From the NCBI GenBank assembly GCA_023229435.1, contig JALNZF010000003.1, positions 172,888 through 236,887 of the forward strand: a stretch of DNA of 64,000 bases, read 5' to 3'. Both the position numbers and the translations under genes were made by a program. The notes beneath the pieces were generated by a model. That model was not told the DNA's origin and did not search any database. It worked only from the letters and a program-made list of their open reading frames with translations. Below are positions 16,374 through 25,155 of the stretch, piece by piece. The stretch comes from Nitrospirota bacterium. Lineage in GTDB: Bacteria > Nitrospirota > UBA9217. Numbering within the stretch: position 1 is the first letter of the stretch; each line of letters opens with the position of its first letter.

Positions 16374-16847
16374 TTACGGATTCGGCGCAACCGGAGAAGC
16401 GACCACATCCCGGACCTCCGTATGCCTGATCTGTCCGCCGAGGTTTGCAGTGAGACCCATAAGGGCTGCCGCGCTGAACGCCAGCACAAGCACGAAAGCA
16501 TTGAACCATTTCGGCATCGTCGCGGAGCGGCGAAAGAAATACAAGCCGGCAAGACACGCGATGCCGAGGAGCTCTATCAATACCGCTGACAGTCCGGCAA
16601 TTTCCTCATGTCTGCCTATGAACCCTTCTGTTACCCCGGGGAGTCCCATTACGGCTTCTTCAGCGCCCTCGCCGGTTAAATAGATGGGCACGGTTATGAG
16701 CGCGAGCAGGATGAACGCACCAATACCGGTCTTTTTGATCTCTTCGCTTCCCCTGACCAAACCGTACAAAAACAGCAGAATACTGAATAGAATACCGACC
16801 ACCGGGAAATGATTGACGATAAGATGCAGATGCGCTCCGTTCAGCAT
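16374..16847 (-). CDS. Four-helix membrane protein, DUF2231-like
   Basis: 157 residues with four hydrophobic helices (about 12-32, 43-62, 82-106, 113-135). The start MLNGAHLHLIVNHFPVVG, with His and Pro in the first helix, resembles DUF2231-type proteins that may bind heme or quinone. This is a weak resemblance. The chosen ATG (16847) has GGGG five bases upstream and overlaps the end of glpD by seven bases, so it is translated with glpD. Function unknown; a link to electron flow from glycerol-3-phosphate is only suggested by position. Confidence 0.65.
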   Translation of the reverse strand: MLNGAHLHLIVNHFPVVGILFSILLFLYGLVRGSEEIKKTGIGAFILLALITVPIYLTGEGAEEAVMGLPGVTEGFIGRHEEIAGLSAVLIELLGIACLAGLYFFRRSATMPKWFNAFVLVLAFSAAALMGLTANLGGQIRHTEVRDVVASPVAPNP

Positions 16848-18475
16848 ACGTTCCCCTTTCTCGCGGGCCCGCTTAGGCACGCTGTTTCTCTCTGTAAAGC
16901 CTTTTTAAACTCGTCGATCTGATGGTGTATCTCGTCGTCGCTCCATTTGAGTTCCCGACCCGCGATATCAGCGATCTTCTCCGCTTGCCTCAGGCCACGC
17001 GAAGCAGTGATACCCAGGTGCATTCTGCGGAGAACAATATCGGAAAGCGTTCTCGCCCCTTCCTCAATCACGCTGTACAGGACCTGTGCATAGATATCGC
17101 TGCTTTCTGAAGAGATCGACCCGCCCAGGACCGGATGCGATGCTGCAAGTTCCAGCACCCTCTCCGTTCGCGCACCATAACAACTGATGAGATGGCGTAC
17201 CAGCTCGGGCGCAACCTTGAAACGTGATGCCATTTCGGGGATTGCTTCGCGCAGGTACTGTTCGTAGTCCACAGGCAGGCCGCCGGGAAGCGGCTTTTTG
17301 TCCGTACTGCAACGGGTACTGGTTCCCAGCACCCTGCATGCCGCGTCGACCACGTCCTTTGCCATGTTGCGATAGGTGGTGAGCTTGCCGCCGGCAATGG
17401 TGATGATCCTGTTGTTCCGTCCCTCTCGAATGACCCGATGTTTGCGCGATATTTTTGACTCGCTCCTGCCCGAGAACGCGAGCGGCCGAATGCCCGCATA
17501 CGAATAAAGGATCGACTCTTTCGTCAGGTTCATCTTCGGCAGGATACGCCTGCTTTCGGTAAGCAGGTACTCCACGTCATCCTGGTCCGCATACACCTCG
17601 TCCAGGTCGCCGTTGTATTTCGTGTCCGTAGTGCCGATAAGCGAGTAGGCTTCAAGCGGGATGATAAAGAACATCCTTCCGTCGCGTGAGGTGACGAAGA
17701 GCGCCTGGTTCGAAAGCTTCGGCAGCACCAGATGGATACCCTTTGTGGGAAAGATGATCTTCTTTTGGTCAAGATTGCCTGAGTGCCTTACCCGGTCGAT
17801 CCACGGCCCCGCGGCATTGATCAGGACCTTGGAACGGAACGTGGAAGCCATTCCCGTGAGTGTATCCTTCGCAGTGACCACGACACCGCCATTCACCTCT
17901 TCGATCCTTTCAGCACGGACATAGTTCAGGAGCCTGGCCCCTGCCTCACGAGCGGAGATGATGTTCTCGATGACCAGCCTCTCAGGCATCGTGATCTGGT
18001 GATCGTAGAACAGCGCGCTGCCGATCAGCCCTTCCCGGTTCAGACGCGGCTCAAATCCAAGGGTCTTTCCCCTGTTGGAGGTGAAATAGTGCGGGATGTC
18101 TTTCTCGTGCGACAGCAGGTCATAAAGGTGAATGCCGATGGACATGACCGCCCTGCCGTGCGGGTCTTCCTTATAGATTGGTATGAGGATCGGCATGGGA
18201 TGAATCAGGTACGGCGCCTGTTTGCGAAGAATGGCGCGCTCGATGAGAGACTCGGCAACCAGGTCCATCTCGAAGTTGGCAAGATAACGCAAGCCGCCAT
18301 GGATCAGGCGCGTGGACTTCGAAGTAACGCCTGACGCGAAGTCTCCTTTTTCCAGCAAAAGACACGACAGTCCCCGCAGCGCCGCGTCCCGCGCTGCACC
18401 GGCGCCGGTGATGCCGCCGCCGATGACGATGACATCAAATTGTCGATCTGCGTCCAAAACATCCGTTCTCGGCAT
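16841..18475 (-). CDS. glpD: Aerobic-type glycerol-3-phosphate dehydrogenase
   Basis: FAD enzyme that oxidises sn-glycerol 3-phosphate to dihydroxyacetone phosphate and feeds electrons to quinone. The N-terminal Rossmann motif DVIVIGGGITGAGAARDAALRG and the following TSKSTRLIHGGLRYL are characteristic, as are FPTKGIHLVLP and AGGKLTTYR. At 544 residues it is full length. The ATG at 18475 has GGAGG six bases upstream. Preceded by a glycerophosphodiester phosphodiesterase gene, it could process glycerol-3-phosphate released from phospholipids. Confidence 0.95.
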   Translation of the reverse strand: MPRTDVLDADRQFDVIVIGGGITGAGAARDAALRGLSCLLLEKGDFASGVTSKSTRLIHGGLRYLANFEMDLVAESLIERAILRKQAPYLIHPMPILIPIYKEDPHGRAVMSIGIHLYDLLSHEKDIPHYFTSNRGKTLGFEPRLNREGLIGSALFYDHQITMPERLVIENIISAREAGARLLNYVRAERIEEVNGGVVVTAKDTLTGMASTFRSKVLINAAGPWIDRVRHSGNLDQKKIIFPTKGIHLVLPKLSNQALFVTSRDGRMFFIIPLEAYSLIGTTDTKYNGDLDEVYADQDDVEYLLTESRRILPKMNLTKESILYSYAGIRPLAFSGRSESKISRKHRVIREGRNNRIITIAGGKLTTYRNMAKDVVDAACRVLGTSTRCSTDKKPLPGGLPVDYEQYLREAIPEMASRFKVAPELVRHLISCYGARTERVLELAASHPVLGGSISSESSDIYAQVLYSVIEEGARTLSDIVLRRMHLGITASRGLRQAEKIADIAGRELKWSDDEIHHQIDEFKKALQRETACLSGPARKGNVC

Positions 18476-18486
18476 TCGTATCCTCC

Positions 18487-18535
18487 GGTATCTAACTCCT
18501 GACTCCTAACTCCGAGCCCGCAACTCCGAACGCTC
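18487..18535. repeat. Heptamer array (CTAACTC/CTGACTC/CGAACGC) overlapping a gene end
   Basis: Units CTAACTC, CTGACTC, CTAACTC, CGAGCCC, GCAACTC, CGAACGC. Read on the minus strand, they encode the last residues (about ERSELRARS) and stop of the phosphodiesterase and extend to just above the glpD ribosome binding site. Confidence 0.65.
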
Positions 18536-19216
18536 TAACAGCTTTTTCAACACCCTCGGCTTATTGGAATAGATCCCGTCCACGCCCCAGGCAATGAACT
18601 GCCGCATCTCAACCTCATCATCAACGGTCCAGACATACACGTCGATCCCCTGCTCATGACAGGTATCGACGAGTTTTTTGCTCACCGTCTTTTTCTTTAA
18701 GCTGATGATCCTGTAGCCTTGTTCTCTATAGGAAGGAGCCTCCCGCTCTGTGAAGACGTCAAAGATAAGTGACGTCGGCATCGACGGCAACGCCCGGCGA
18801 ACGGCAAGAATCTCTTCCTCCTTGAATGACGATAGGAGAACATACCCGTTGTAAGCGGATGAGGCAAAGTACTCCGCTGTCAACAGACCCGCGCCGTCGC
18901 TTTTGATCTCGAAGTTGAGCCCTGCTGATCCCGCAACCGCCTTGATCACGTCGGTAAGGGTTGGGACCGGTTCGCCGTTGTTAAGCCGTATCCTGCCGAT
19001 CGCATCGGATGTTGCTCGTTCAATATTGACATCGTTCCCGGCTGTCCTGCCGGTCAACGTATCGTGCATGACAAAGAGGCCGTTGTCCCGGCTCTTGCGA
19101 ATGTCCAACTCGATCATGTCCACCGGCAAGGATAATGCGCGGTGTATGGCGTCAAGGGAATTTTCGACTGCGTTTGAGGAATCTCCGCGATGGGCGATCA
19201 CAAGGGGGATAGGCAT
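18506..19216 (-). CDS. Glycerophosphodiester phosphodiesterase
   Basis: Hydrolyses glycerophosphodiesters to glycerol 3-phosphate plus an alcohol. The GDPD barrel starts VIAHRGDSSNAVENSLDAI with the catalytic HRG, E-N and the later MIELDIRKSRDN and VMHDTLTGRTA metal/catalytic motifs. A typical cytosolic UgpQ-like length (236). No signal peptide. The C-terminal nine or so residues are encoded by a heptamer array. The ATG at 19216 has no ribosome binding site, but TATACT lies six bases before it, so the mRNA may be leaderless. glpD follows 30 bp downstream. Confidence 0.92.
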   Translation of the reverse strand: MPIPLVIAHRGDSSNAVENSLDAIHRALSLPVDMIELDIRKSRDNGLFVMHDTLTGRTAGNDVNIERATSDAIGRIRLNNGEPVPTLTDVIKAVAGSAGLNFEIKSDGAGLLTAEYFASSAYNGYVLLSSFKEEEILAVRRALPSMPTSLIFDVFTEREAPSYREQGYRIISLKKKTVSKKLVDTCHEQGIDVYVWTVDDEVEMRQFIAWGVDGIYSNKPRVLKKLLERSELRARS

Positions 19217-19222
19217 GATGAT

Positions 19223-19228
19223 AGTATA
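19223..19228 (-). promoter_or_regulatory. -10 hexamer TATACT, possible leaderless promoter
   Basis: TATACT ends six bases before the phosphodiesterase ATG. The -35 region is weak (no good hexamer at 16-18 bp). A short AGTCAC/GTGACT hairpin (about 19242-19258) lies just upstream, downstream of the patatin gene. Confidence 0.4.
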
Positions 19229-19317
19229 ACAAAAATCCCGTCAGTCACAGAGAGTGACTCGGATAAATTGAGATTTAATAAATTCCGTTATTGAAATGGC
19301 GGCACTCCTGACTCCTA

Positions 19318-20271
19318 TCAGCTCCCCCCGGTCATCTTTTCCACGATCTTGTCCTTGATCGTCCGTATCTGGTCCGCGAGGTTCTTCTGCGGAACCGACG
19401 TGCGGTGAATGACCGTTCGTACGCTGATGAGCTTTTCGAGCGCGGCAGTCTCGCCCTGTTTGAACAGTTCCTTTGGTTTGCTGAAATCGGCCCAGTGCGT
19501 ATCTCCCACCGCGGGGTGGATAACGACATCGGCTTCCCGGGCCAGTATCTGGTTCAGATAGATCCGCGTCACCGCGTCTGCACGGAGGACAATGTCGAGA
19601 CCTGATTTTTCCTCGAAAAGCGCAACATCGCTCGATACATCGACGGCAATGACAATATCGGCGCCCATTTCCCTGGCGCAGAGCACGGGAACACGCTCCA
19701 CCCATCCGCCGTCCACGAGCAGCATGCCATTGTCCTTTACCGGGGGGAAGATGCCGGGAAGCGCGCAGCTTGCGCTGATGGCGGTGCGAAGCGACCCCTT
19801 CGTATACATGACGCGTTTGCCGTTCCGAATGTCCGTGGCCACGCAGGCAAACGGTATCGCGGTCTGTTCAACCGGAATATCGGGGATCAGAGGATAGATG
19901 AGGTCGCGGTATTCCTGTTCAGCGATAAATGCGGACTGGGTCGCAGTAACGCCCCAGAAATATCCCTTGCGGATCAGAAAAGACATGTCGCTGAAAAAAC
20001 CGCGGTTGTGGTTGTTCGGCTGTTCGAGCTTTCGGATGAACTCGAGACGCGTCTTGCGCGAAACAAAACTGTGGAGAAACTGCTCCACCCGTCCCATCCA
20101 GTAAGATGCATCGGGCTTGGTGGCATAAAGGCCGCCCATCATGGCGCCGAGGCTGGTGCCCGCGATCATGTGGACGGGGACCTTGGCGTCTTCGAACACC
20201 TTGAGCACGCCGAGGTGGGCAAGTCCCCTCGCCGCCCCTCCACCCAGTGCCAGACAGATCTTCGGTTCCAT
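19318..20271 (-). CDS. Patatin-like phospholipase (RssA/YchK type)
   Basis: Serine lipase-like protein of 317 residues. Seen in order: LALGGGAARGLAHLGVL (oxyanion loop), GTSLGAMMGG (nucleophile elbow with catalytic Ser) and LLVDGGW with the catalytic Asp of the Ser-Asp dyad. No signal peptide or membrane helix, so it is probably cytoplasmic or peripheral. I chose the internal ATG at 20271 because a GGGGGGAG lies about ten bases upstream and the family begins with this block. It lies upstream of the phosphodiesterase and glpD on the same strand, consistent with phospholipid turnover feeding glycerol-3-phosphate oxidation (inference). Confidence 0.9.
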   Translation of the reverse strand: MEPKICLALGGGAARGLAHLGVLKVFEDAKVPVHMIAGTSLGAMMGGLYATKPDASYWMGRVEQFLHSFVSRKTRLEFIRKLEQPNNHNRGFFSDMSFLIRKGYFWGVTATQSAFIAEQEYRDLIYPLIPDIPVEQTAIPFACVATDIRNGKRVMYTKGSLRTAISASCALPGIFPPVKDNGMLLVDGGWVERVPVLCAREMGADIVIAVDVSSDVALFEEKSGLDIVLRADAVTRIYLNQILAREADVVIHPAVGDTHWADFSKPKELFKQGETAALEKLISVRTVIHRTSVPQKNLADQIRTIKDKIVEKMTGGS

Positions 20272-20293
20272 AGATCGGACGCTCCCCCCGCAA

Positions 20294-20338
20294 GATAGCA
20301 TCACTCTTAGCGATATTCAGTGAGTAATGATAGCATCA
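20294..20338. promoter_or_regulatory. Two GATAGCATCA sites in a divergent promoter region
   Basis: GATAGCATCA occurs at 20294-20303 and 20329-20338 in the same orientation. The second copy is inside the dyad TGATAGCATCA. They lie between the patatin gene and the promoter of the MarR-like gene, so they are candidate operators; no evidence identifies the regulator. Confidence 0.35.
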
Positions 20339-20375
20339 TCCTCAAGGAGAGTAAAGAATATTATTAAATTATGTG

Positions 20376-20404
20376 TTGACTAAACAAGGGGTTCGTGCTA
20401 TGTT
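20376..20404 (+). promoter_or_regulatory. Sigma-70 promoter of the EPS regulator (leaderless)
   Basis: TTGACT and TATGTT with a 17-bp spacer. The -10 ends six bases before the ATG at 20411, so transcription should begin at or next to the start codon and leave no room for a ribosome binding site. Confidence 0.65.
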
Positions 20405-20410
20405 CACATT

Positions 20411-21022
20411 ATGAACGCCGAACGACCATCATCATTCGGAACCGAGCCCTACCGTTCTCTCCAGATCCTTGACGAGCTGTCCAAGAACGATTCCCTCACC
20501 CAGCGGGATCTCAGCAGCCATCTCGGCATCGCTCTCGGACTTGTCAACTCCTATATCAAGAACCTCGTAAAAAAAGGGTTCATTACCGTTAAAGCAATTC
20601 CTTCCAAGCGTTATGCCTACTATCTGACACCGAAAGGCTTTACTGAAAAAACACGGCTGACCTATGATCTGCTGCATGATTATACGAGGATCTATCGCGA
20701 GGCACGGAAAAATCTGAAAGTCCTCTTCAAGGAAATGCAGGACACGGGTATACGCACTGTGGTCTTTGCGGGCACCGATGAAGTTGCCGAGATCGCCTAT
20801 ATTTCACTCCAGGAGACGGACTTGAAGCTGGCAGGCGTTCTGGACGGAGAGTTTGCAGGCGGGGATTTTTTCGGTAAACAGATAGAACCAATGAACATCC
20901 TTGAAAACATGGAATATGATTGTGTTGTCATAACTTCATATTTGAAAAAGGACATAATCTATAAGGAACTTCTGAAGCATGGTGCAACAAAAAAGAATAT
21001 ACGGGCTATCTTCCCCAGTTAA
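20411..21022 (+). CDS. MarR-family EPS-associated winged-helix regulator with C-terminal alpha/beta domain
   Basis: 203 residues. Residues about 15-75 form a winged helix (ILDELSKNDSLTQRDLSSHLGIALGLVNSYIKNL, wing KAIPSKRYAYYLTPKG). Residues about 110-203 resemble the nucleotide-binding-like domain seen in polysaccharide locus regulators and in Lrp/MarR-EPS proteins (TVVFAGTDEVAEIAYISL, VVITSYLKKDIIYKELL). It is the first gene of the polysaccharide locus, typical for this family. The ATG has a strong promoter only six bases upstream and no ribosome binding site, so leaderless translation is proposed. The signal it senses is unknown. Confidence 0.8.
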   Translation: MNAERPSSFGTEPYRSLQILDELSKNDSLTQRDLSSHLGIALGLVNSYIKNLVKKGFITVKAIPSKRYAYYLTPKGFTEKTRLTYDLLHDYTRIYREARKNLKVLFKEMQDTGIRTVVFAGTDEVAEIAYISLQETDLKLAGVLDGEFAGGDFFGKQIEPMNILENMEYDCVVITSYLKKDIIYKELLKHGATKKNIRAIFPS

Positions 21023-21070
21023 GAGCAGCGGAGCTTCCCTCTCGTCGTTCGATCAATGCGAGGCCGATAC

Positions 21071-22564
21071 ATGACCCTTGTGAAACGTAACGTCATCGCC
21101 AACTTCGCAGGGCAGGGTTGGTCGGCATTCATGGCTCTGGCTTTCGTTCCGCTGTATATTAAGTTCCTCGGAATCGAGGCATATGGCCTAATCGGTTTTT
21201 TCGCCATGCTGCAGGGTACCTTCCAAATACTCGATTTCGGTCTGAGCCAGACAATGAACCGGGAGATGGCGCGGTATTCGGTTCTTCCGGGCAAGGCTGC
21301 CGAAGCACGTGACCTCGTGCGAACACTGGAGATCGGATACTGGGCGATAGGCGTCGTATTAGGCTTTGGCGTAGTGTGCTCCGCACCGTTCATTGCCCGG
21401 AACTGGATTAATATAGGTACGATACCTGTTGAAACGGTACAGCAGGCCATTATGATCATGGGTGTGATGTCGGCACTCCAGTGGCCACTCAGTTTTTATG
21501 AAGGAGGTCTTATGGGGCTGCAGAAACAAGTACTGTCCAACAGCATTAAAATCGGCATGGCCACGCTTAGCAGTTGCGGAGCGGCGTTCATCCTATGGAA
21601 AGTTTCCCCCACCATCACTGCTTTTTTCACTTGGCAGATTATCGTGGCGGTCCTCTACGTCACCCTGTTTACTATTTTCCTCTGGCGCAGTTTGCCTCCC
21701 GCAGAAGGTTCTCCACGCTTTCATCTTGGCCTTCTACGTAATATCTGGCGTTTTGCAGCAGGGATGAGTGGTATCGGTATCTCAGCAATTATTTTGATGC
21801 AGATGGACAAAATACTCCTGAGCAAACTCCTCTCGCTTGAAATGTTCGGCTATTATATTCTAGCCGGCACTATAAGCAGCGCGATACCTACCCTGCTGGT
21901 CAGCCCGATTTTTAACGGGCTGTTTCCCCGCTTTTCGTCACTCGTGGTGGCCAACGATGAAATATCCCTCAAAAATTTATACCATCAAGGTGTTCAATTG
22001 ACGGCCACAATTATTTTGCCTATAGCTACGGTCATGGCGTTGTTCTCATACGATATTTTACTATTATGGACGCAAAATGCAGAGGCTGCCCGTATCGCCT
22101 CTCCGCTAGTGACCTTGCTGGTAGTTGGTATGGCCTTAAACGGGCTTACCGCCCTTACCTTTGCGCTGCAATTGTCATATGGCTGGACAAAAATTGGGAT
22201 AGGCATCAACATCTTTCTCATCATAACGCTTGTACCAGCAGTGTATTTTATGACTACACACTATGGAGCAGTAGGTGCAGCCGCTGTGTGGTTAGCATTG
22301 AACAGTATATATTTAATAATTGTGGTCCCACTCACACACCGCCGTTTTTTACGGGGAGAAGCACAGCGCTGGTACCTTGAAGATATCGGGCCGCCATTAC
22401 TTGCCTCACTTGCGGTTGCAGGGCTGGGACGTTGGTTGATTGCATCTCCTATGACAACGATGGTAACTATTGCAATACTCTCGTCCATTGTACTTGGTGC
22501 GACTGCACTGTCAGCGTTTGCTGCGCCACGCGTGAGGACTTGGATACTAACGGAACTAATCTAA
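21071..22564 (+). CDS. Wzx-like polysaccharide flippase
   Basis: Membrane protein of 497 residues with about 12-14 helices of the MATE/PST flippase fold. It starts MTLVKRNVIANFAGQGWSAF and carries the early motif FVPLYIKFLGIEAYGLIGFF, common in O-antigen translocases. It should flip undecaprenyl-linked oligosaccharide across the inner membrane. I use the second ATG (21071), with GAGG seven bases upstream, over the one at 21056. No Wzy polymerase or Wzz is recognised in the window, so assembly may need genes elsewhere. Confidence 0.88.
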   Translation: MTLVKRNVIANFAGQGWSAFMALAFVPLYIKFLGIEAYGLIGFFAMLQGTFQILDFGLSQTMNREMARYSVLPGKAAEARDLVRTLEIGYWAIGVVLGFGVVCSAPFIARNWINIGTIPVETVQQAIMIMGVMSALQWPLSFYEGGLMGLQKQVLSNSIKIGMATLSSCGAAFILWKVSPTITAFFTWQIIVAVLYVTLFTIFLWRSLPPAEGSPRFHLGLLRNIWRFAAGMSGIGISAIILMQMDKILLSKLLSLEMFGYYILAGTISSAIPTLLVSPIFNGLFPRFSSLVVANDEISLKNLYHQGVQLTATIILPIATVMALFSYDILLLWTQNAEAARIASPLVTLLVVGMALNGLTALTFALQLSYGWTKIGIGINIFLIITLVPAVYFMTTHYGAVGAAAVWLALNSIYLIIVVPLTHRRFLRGEAQRWYLEDIGPPLLASLAVAGLGRWLIASPMTTMVTIAILSSIVLGATALSAFAAPRVRTWILTELI

Positions 22565-22877
22565 TAGGCTTTAATACAAAATAGAAAAGTATTTTGATAA
22601 TTTGCGCACAATTTGACCGGCTTCAGGAGCGGACAGTAAAAGATGACATGAGAATACACTCTGAAGAGTATCACAGGGACTCCTTGCAAATCATCAAGTT
22701 ATTTAACAAAGGACTGCGTTACGGCGTCATCAAGAGATCTGTATAAATGCCATAATTATCAGGTATATTTCTACAATTTAAAAATAACGCAATAGAGCCA
22801 GCGGTAGTGGAAACAACCGCAACTTTGAAAAGATGTGCGTTGAGAATAATTAATTATACGAGGAGTATCTTTTGCTC
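22565..22877 (+). other. AT-rich non-coding gap inside the polysaccharide locus
   Basis: 313 bp without a supportable gene. A possible promoter is TTGACC (22613-22618) with TAAAAG 18 bp downstream. A second weak -10 (TATAAA near 22743) is also present. The base composition drops sharply here relative to the flippase start. An AGGAG at 22861-22865 serves the next gene. Confidence 0.4.
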
Positions 22878-25100
22878 ATGAAAATATTACTCATAAATCC
22901 CAGCGGTGGATATCCCCATGAATTCCCCCCCTTAGGAATCCTTTCTATCGCCTCCGTGTTGAAAAACGAAGGCCATGCTGTCAAGTTTTTCGACGAGGGG
23001 GCGCTGCAGAGGGACAAGATGACTCTGCTTGATTATATAAAAGAATTTAACCCAAACGTATTAGGTCTTTCACTGTACACCTCTAATATCGTTGCAACCT
23101 TCAAGACTATTTCAACATTGCGATCATTGTGCCCGACAAGCACCATTATCGTTGGCGGACCACATGCCACTGTTCTGCCCGAAAGAACACTGCTTGAGTG
23201 TAAAGACATCGATTTCCTTATATGCGGTGAAGGAGAACTTACCACAAAGGAGTTGATTGAGTCACTACAGGGGAAACGGGATATTCATCAAGTCAAAGGC
23301 CTCTATTTTCGCGAAAAGGAATCTATTATTAAAACAGAACAACGTGAATTTATCGTTGACCTGGATACGATTCCGATACCAGACCATGACTTCCTTGATC
23401 GTTTTTCTTATTCTTATGGTGTGTTGCGCGTCGGTAAAAAAGTTGCGACAATAATGTCATCTCGTGGTTGTCCCTTTGATTGCTCATTTTGCGCCGCCAA
23501 AGCCGTGTGGAGAACGAGTTTCCGCAGAAGAAGTCCTGAAAATGTTGCCGACGAAATCGAGTTGCTCATAAACACCCACGGGCATGATGAAATTTATTTC
23601 ATGGACGACCTCTTTGCCGTAGACAAAAATTGGCTTAATAAATTATACGCTGCTATGAAAAAGAGAGCGATAACCGTCCCTTGGAAATGCCTTGGCAGGG
23701 TGGACTTGCTCACCCTTGCCGATTATCAAAAAATGGCCGATAACGGCTGTTATCTCATCCAATTTGGCGTTGAGTCAGGAGACGATGACATACTGATAGA
23801 TATAAACAAAAAAATAAACACGGATCAGGTGCGGAAGGCATTTGCTGAGGCAAAACAAGCGCGACTGAACACCTACGGTTTTTTCATCGTTGGCCATAAG
23901 TTGGACACCTATGAAACCATTCTTAAAACGATATATTTTGCCCGATATCTAAAGCCGGATTTTGTCTCCTTCTTTGCATCAGTGCCATTTCCTGGAACAA
24001 AACTGTATGATTCTCTTCCTGAACATGCGAAGTATAATTGGGATCTGATACGATATACAAGTTATTGGCAAGAAAAGATGCCGGTACAATTATGCGCGGT
24101 AGATACACAAGATTTGCGAAAATTTGAGCTGCAAGCTCATACTGCCGTATATGTAACCGCATCCCATCTTATAAATATTCTATTTGGCCGTCGCCAAAAA
24201 AGAATTATGGTTTGGAAATTATTGATGTTCTTTAATCACCTGATGCAACGCCTCATTTTTTCCATACGAGGAACGTGGATATTGGCTCGATTCCAAAATC
24301 TGGATCTTACCAGCCATATTCGCAAAAAATCTTTTTCAACTTATTGGAGACATCATTTTAGTTTGGCAGACACATCTGATGCAGTGAAGCGCCATATTCT
24401 TGACAGAGCGCCTTTTTACGATGTCATACAAAAGGCCATTAAGTCAACGCAGGCTACGAATGTGCTTGGTGTCGGTTGTGGTACCGCGATAGATTCACAT
24501 CATCTTTCCTTAGTGCATCCTCAGGTGCTATTTTTCTCCACTGATAAATCTCCCGAGACGGTGGCTGTTGCCACTAAAATTGGAGCCGTCCTGGGTTCGC
24601 GTGCGAAGGTATTCGTTGATAATGCAGAGTCTATGCAATCTAAACAAGATCAGTTTGATATTGTTTTTAATCAGGGACTTTTGGAATATTATAAAACTAC
24701 CGACCGGCTCATGATAGAACAATTACGCGTGCTAAAACCGCGTGGTTACCTTATCGTCGATGTCCCTCAAAAATATAACCTTTATACTGTCTTCAAACAC
24801 AGAAGGATGCGCGAAGGAATATGGGAACACGGATGGGAACAGGAATTTTCTTATGGCGATTTAAAGCGAATCGGACGTAATCTCGGCCTCGAAATAGTGA
24901 ATGTCAGTGCCCACGGATATGGATATAAACAAGACTATGGCTTCAGTAGCCTTCCTCGAACCGTGAGGCGGGCTGCCGATAGTTACAATCCCCTTGTGGC
25001 TGGACCTGGCAGAATCGTCTTCAAAATCCTCTCCATATTGGAGCGATATTTTGGTCATTATTTTATGCAGAACATAACGGTAGTTTACCGGAAAAAGTAA
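22878..25100 (+). CDS. B12-binding-like radical SAM protein fused to a SAM methyltransferase
   Basis: About 740 residues in three parts. Residues 1-150 are a cobalamin-binding-like Rossmann domain (KILLINPSGGYPHEFPPLGILSIAS, then IIVGGPHATVLPE and CGEGE). Residues about 190-420 are a radical SAM core with C-x3-C-x2-C at about 198, 202 and 205 (SSRGCPFDCSFCAAK). From about 500 there is a class I methyltransferase domain with motif I NVLGVGCGT (about 528-536) and LRVLKPRGYLIVDVP. Class B radical SAM enzymes often methylate unactivated carbon or rearrange sugars and lipids; the substrate here is unknown. AGGAG lies 12 bases from the ATG at 22878 and 6 from an in-frame TTG at 22872, so either may start. 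AT-rich codon use suggests acquisition. Confidence 0.85.
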   Translation: MKILLINPSGGYPHEFPPLGILSIASVLKNEGHAVKFFDEGALQRDKMTLLDYIKEFNPNVLGLSLYTSNIVATFKTISTLRSLCPTSTIIVGGPHATVLPERTLLECKDIDFLICGEGELTTKELIESLQGKRDIHQVKGLYFREKESIIKTEQREFIVDLDTIPIPDHDFLDRFSYSYGVLRVGKKVATIMSSRGCPFDCSFCAAKAVWRTSFRRRSPENVADEIELLINTHGHDEIYFMDDLFAVDKNWLNKLYAAMKKRAITVPWKCLGRVDLLTLADYQKMADNGCYLIQFGVESGDDDILIDINKKINTDQVRKAFAEAKQARLNTYGFFIVGHKLDTYETILKTIYFARYLKPDFVSFFASVPFPGTKLYDSLPEHAKYNWDLIRYTSYWQEKMPVQLCAVDTQDLRKFELQAHTAVYVTASHLINILFGRRQKRIMVWKLLMFFNHLMQRLIFSIRGTWILARFQNLDLTSHIRKKSFSTYWRHHFSLADTSDAVKRHILDRAPFYDVIQKAIKSTQATNVLGVGCGTAIDSHHLSLVHPQVLFFSTDKSPETVAVATKIGAVLGSRAKVFVDNAESMQSKQDQFDIVFNQGLLEYYKTTDRLMIEQLRVLKPRGYLIVDVPQKYNLYTVFKHRRMREGIWEHGWEQEFSYGDLKRIGRNLGLEIVNVSAHGYGYKQDYGFSSLPRTVRRAADSYNPLVAGPGRIVFKILSILERYFGHYFMQNITVVYRKK

Positions 25101-25155
25101 GAATGCCCCTATCGGATCTACGGATTTTGCACATAAGGCGGGACGGACCCTCTCT

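Noticed and set aside
21019..21459. A minus-strand frame at the start of the flippase gene
   Set aside because: Antisense to the flippase with no signal peptide, family or ribosome binding site.
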